This document shows positions 61,261 through 64,000 of a stretch of 64,000 bases of DNA, piece by piece (positions within the stretch are counted from its first letter, which is position 1; each line of letters begins with the position of its first letter). A program made the translations under genes and the position numbers. Below the pieces are notes generated by a model, which was not told the DNA's origin, did not search any database, and saw only the letters and a list, made by a program, of their open reading frames with translations. Source of the DNA: Streptomyces sp. V4I2 (GTDB lineage: Bacteria; Actinomycetota; Actinomycetes; Streptomycetales; Streptomycetaceae); NCBI RefSeq assembly GCF_030817655.1, contig NZ_JAUSZM010000004.1, forward strand, positions 1-64,000. The letters run 5' to 3'.

Positions 61261-62711
61261 TAGCGGTGGTTTGTTAGGCCCGGACGTAGAGGTTCAGGGG
61301 TCTGCCGGTGCCGACGGTGCTGATCAGTTCCTGTAGTGCTGTGGGCGGGGGCTCCGTCGTCCAGGCCCGCCAGTAGCGTTGCAGCGTGGCCCAGGGCATC
61401 AGCCAGCCACGGACGGCGCGGATGGCTTGGGGCCAGCAGGCCGGTCGGGGCTGCTGGGGCCTGGGTTCTCCCCCTCTCTGCCGGTCCTGACGGTGCGTCA
61501 GGCCCGGGTGGTGGGCCGACCGGAGCGGGCGGGGGTGGGTCGGGGGTGAACCAGGTGTTCCAGCAGAAGCTGAACGCACAGTTCACGAGGGTCTGGTGGC
61601 GGCGGATGCCGGTGTCGGAGCGGACCTGGAAGTCGGCCCAGCCGAGCTCGTCCTTGACCTGCTTGTAGCTCTGCTCGACCCAGTGCCGCAGCCCGTAGAG
61701 CCGTACCACTTCGGTGAGATCGGCGGCCGGGTGGCGGCTGTGCGCCTCACGGGGTGATCCGGGCCGGGGCAGGTTGGTGGCCAGGTACCAGGTGGACGTC
61801 TCGGGCAGGGTGGCCGGGTCGGTGGTGGCCACCACGAGCCGGATCACGCCGTCCGGTCCCCACCAGCCCAGCTGGGCGTCGGCGGCCCACCAGGTCGCGG
61901 TGCGTCCGTTGCGGAAGGTGCGGGTCACCGGCTGCCAGTCGCCGCTCTGTCCGGGGCCGTACCAGGCCAGTTCGCGAGCGGCATCGACGGGCCGGAAGGC
62001 GTCCTTGTACTGCCAGGTGCCGTGGCCGCGTTTGAGGGCCATCACGAACGGCAGGCGGGCGTCGGACAGTTCGGCGCGGAAGGTGTTGTGGTCGCCGTAG
62101 GCGCAGTCGGCGACGACCGCCCGGAACACCACGCCCGCTGTCTTCGCCGCGCGGGCCAGGGTGGCCCCGATCTGCAGCTTGGTGCGGAAGGCCGGGTCAT
62201 TCTTCCCGCCGGGGAAGTGGTGGGCGGGGGTGTAGGGCACGGCATGCAGCGGGTAGTAGAGGCGTTCGTCGGCCCAGCAGGTGGTCACCGTGACCACCCC
62301 ACGGTCGATCTTCCCGACCGAGCCCAGGTACTGCTTGCCCACATGCGCGGTCGCGCCGCCGTCCTTGCGGTCCCCGGAATCGTCGATGACCAGCACCCCG
62401 CCGTCATGCGGCGCAGTGGCCGGGTCGGCCAGCAACAACTCCAGGCGGCGGGCATTGACCTGCTCGCCGTCCCAGGTCGACTCGGACAGGAAGAACTGCA
62501 GGCGCTGCACCGCCGCATGCTGGGCACCCACCACGGGCTCCGTGCCGGCCAGACACGTCAGCGTCTTGTTGCGGTCCCGCGGCAGCAACAGGCCGGCCAG
62601 GTACTCGCGAAATCCCCGCCGCTGAGCCAACGTCCCGAAGAGATCATCGAAGCTGGCAGCGTACGCTTCCAGCGGACCCGGCGCAGGCGGACACGGCAGC
62701 CGCTTCGTCAT
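61260..62711 (-). CDS. IS701 family transposase
   Basis: 483 aa. Features: AYAASFDDLFGTLAQRRGFREY, YLAGLLLPRDRNKTLTCLAG, then DDE positions in GGVLVIDDSGDRKDGGATA, RAVVADCAYGDHNTFRAEL and LRHWVEQSYKQVKDELGWADFQ. The stop codon TAG is supplied by the duplicated CTAG target. Apparently intact. Confidence 0.88.
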   Translation of the reverse strand: MTKRLPCPPAPGPLEAYAASFDDLFGTLAQRRGFREYLAGLLLPRDRNKTLTCLAGTEPVVGAQHAAVQRLQFFLSESTWDGEQVNARRLELLLADPATAPHDGGVLVIDDSGDRKDGGATAHVGKQYLGSVGKIDRGVVTVTTCWADERLYYPLHAVPYTPAHHFPGGKNDPAFRTKLQIGATLARAAKTAGVVFRAVVADCAYGDHNTFRAELSDARLPFVMALKRGHGTWQYKDAFRPVDAARELAWYGPGQSGDWQPVTRTFRNGRTATWWAADAQLGWWGPDGVIRLVVATTDPATLPETSTWYLATNLPRPGSPREAHSRHPAADLTEVVRLYGLRHWVEQSYKQVKDELGWADFQVRSDTGIRRHQTLVNCAFSFCWNTWFTPDPPPPAPVGPPPGPDAPSGPAERGRTQAPAAPTGLLAPSHPRRPWLADALGHAATLLAGLDDGAPAHSTTGTDQHRRHRQTPEPLRPGLTNHR

Positions 62712-62789
62712 CTCAGGCTCCCCAGACCGTAGTTGACTCCTTCACCTCACGGCCTACTCCCGCACGAACCCGCCGTCAACAAACCACCG
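61264..62789 (-). mobile_element. IS701-type element (1526 bp)
   Basis: Terminal repeats CGGTGGTTTGTT / AACAAACCACCG and 4-base target duplication CTAG on both sides (61260-61263 and 62790-62793), as known for IS701. The target CTAG was the junction between IS630 copy 2 and the following IS630-type element. Confidence 0.88.
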
Positions 62790-62792
62790 CTA

Positions 62793-64000
62793 GTGCTGAA
62801 TTCCGCTTTCGGTGGGTATAGCTGCTGGTAGCGGGGTGGTTGCGGGTACTCGGGGGCGGGTGCTGGACGATGGTGTTACGGGTACGGCCGGGCCGTGACG
62901 AGGGCGAGCAAGCGGTGGTCCACCGCCTGGCGGCTGCCAGGAAGGCGCCGAAGGTTCTGGTGGAGCGGTGCCGGATGGTGGAGCTGAGCTGGGACGGCTG
63001 GCTGGTCCCGCAGATCGCCGACGAGCTGAGGTGCAGTCAGAAGACGGTGCGCCGCTGGCTGCACCGGTTCAACCGCTTGGGGCTTGAGGGCCTGGAAGAT
63101 CTGGGCGGGCAGGGCCGCAAGCGAAGGATCACCGAGGCCGAACGCTCCCGGATCATCGCGATGGTCAAGCAGACCCCGCCCGGTCGGCTTGAGGTGCAGC
63201 CGTCGAACGAGATGTGGGCCGCGGACGAGTCGGGACCCTCGGAATGGACCTTGGCCGCACTGGCTGCCGCGGCCCGGGACCTGGGAATCGAGGTAAGCCG
63301 CTCCCAGGTGCGCCGCATCCTGCTGGCCGAGGGCGTGCGCTGGCGGCGCACACGCTCGTGGACGCGCCCGAGAGATGCAGACTTCGAGGGAAAAGGACGC
63401 GGATCGTCGAGCTCTACACCAGCCCGCCCGCCGGTGCGACGGTCGTCTGCGCCGACGAGCTCGGCCCGGTGATCCCACGCGCCTTCCCGCCGGCACCGGG
63501 CTGGTCACCGGACGGACACCGCATCAAGAACGAGATCGACTACTCCCGCGGACCGGAGAAAACCTGGGTCTACGGCGCCTTACGCGTCCGCGACGGCCAG
63601 GAGCTCACGATGACCGCCACCTCCCGCAACAGCGCCTTCTACCAGCAGTTCCTTCAGCTGGTCGAGGACGCCAACCCCGTCGGGGACATCTATGTGATCA
63701 CCGACAATCTGTCCTCGCACAACAGCGTGTCCACCCGAACCTGGCTCGAGGACCACCCCCGCATCAGGCACGTGTTCATCCCGGTCGGCGCCTGCTGGCT
63801 GAACCTCCAAGAGGGCTGGTGGCGCATCTTCCGCAAGACCGCCCTGGCCGGACGCTCCTTCGGCGACCGCGACCACATCACCCACGCCACCGAAGTGGCC
63901 ACAGCCCAGCTCAACGCCCGCGCCCGACCTTGGATCTGGGGCAGACCCGCACCGCCCACACGGCGCTTACGCCGCCGATATGTGTACGTCCTTTGAGGAA
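62793..64000 (+). mobile_element. IS630-type element C (partial in window)
   Basis: The left end starts GTGCTGAATTCCGC directly after TA (62791-62792). The right end lies beyond the window. The element abuts the IS701 insertion; before that insertion it abutted IS630 copy 2 directly. Confidence 0.7.
62870..63996 (+). CDS. IS630-type transposase with putative programmed -1 frameshift
   Basis: The N-terminal part (from ATG 62870) holds helix-turn-helix motifs (ELSWDGWLVPQIADELRCSQ, KTVRRWLHRFNRLGLEGLED). It stays open to 63472 but loses sense after DADFEGK. The -1 frame carries the DDE domain (GATVVCADELGPV, DIYVITDNLSSHNS, WLNLQEGWWRIFRK) to the stop at 63996. At the crossover, 63388-63394 is GGGAAAA read as G-GGA-AAA, a canonical -1 slippery heptamer. 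The joined protein would be about 375 aa, normal for IS630. A simple mutation is the alternative. Confidence 0.75.

Noticed and set aside
1..64000. CRISPR arrays, tRNA and rRNA genes.
   Set aside because: No regularly spaced direct repeats of CRISPR length, no tRNA-like cloverleaf with a conserved TTCGA loop, and no rRNA core sequences were seen. A small tRNA could be missed by eye.

Overview
The window looks like high-GC actinobacterial DNA, most likely Streptomyces: codons end mostly in G/C, GTG and TTG starts are common, and the best recognised proteins (LAETG-anchored surface protein, replication-relaxation protein, Streptomyces-type IS630/IS701/IS5 transposases) belong to that group. No rRNA, tRNA or CRISPR array is visible. 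The content (SSB, ParB-like protein, DUF932 protein, DprA-like protein, replication-relaxation protein, then dense IS elements) suggests a large plasmid or integrated mobile element rather than chromosome core; this is inference.

Bases 1-24,000 are a compact, almost wholly plus-strand backbone of short conserved-looking genes. It is punctuated by seven related promoter cassettes (near 757, 1257, 2355, 6623, 7506, 9976, 15029). They share a -10 element within TGCACTATTRTT, and most share an upstream GTCAGGGGTGGGTT element and a strong hairpin placed just after the expected transcription start. The cassettes drive small unknown genes, a DUF932 protein, a PP2C-type phosphatase, a ParB-like protein and an SSB-led operon. 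The SSB operon runs on into a DprA-like protein, a PAPS-reductase-like protein, a DpdA-like (tRNA-guanine transglycosylase superfamily) protein, a Mom-like protein and a second PAPS-reductase-like protein. I read this last block as a candidate DNA-hypermodification system.

Bases 24,000-31,000 hold a compact three-way-junction inverted-repeat element, a divergent pair of small genes facing a blasticidin-S-deaminase-like/ASCH fusion, an IS5-type transposase, a MerR-controlled hydrolase/MFS efflux pair, and a Sul-like dihydropteroate synthase coupled to a NUDIX hydrolase. Bases 31,000-43,000 carry an IS5-type element and two copies of a three-family set (alpha/beta hydrolase, small conserved protein, GGDEF-type c-di-GMP protein), which looks like an old segmental duplication.

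Bases 42,200-64,000 are an accessory region bracketed by two near-identical IS630-type copies. It contains a membrane/Cys-rich protein, an LAETG-anchored surface protein, a SMI1/KNR4 protein, a PIN/RHH toxin-antitoxin pair, a large trypsin-like protease fused to a DRGH nuclease, a HEAT-repeat protein, remnants of an ADP-ribosyltransferase toxin with its immunity gene, and a pile-up of IS630 and IS701 elements abutting one another at CTAG sites. Many genes here are truncated or frameshifted.
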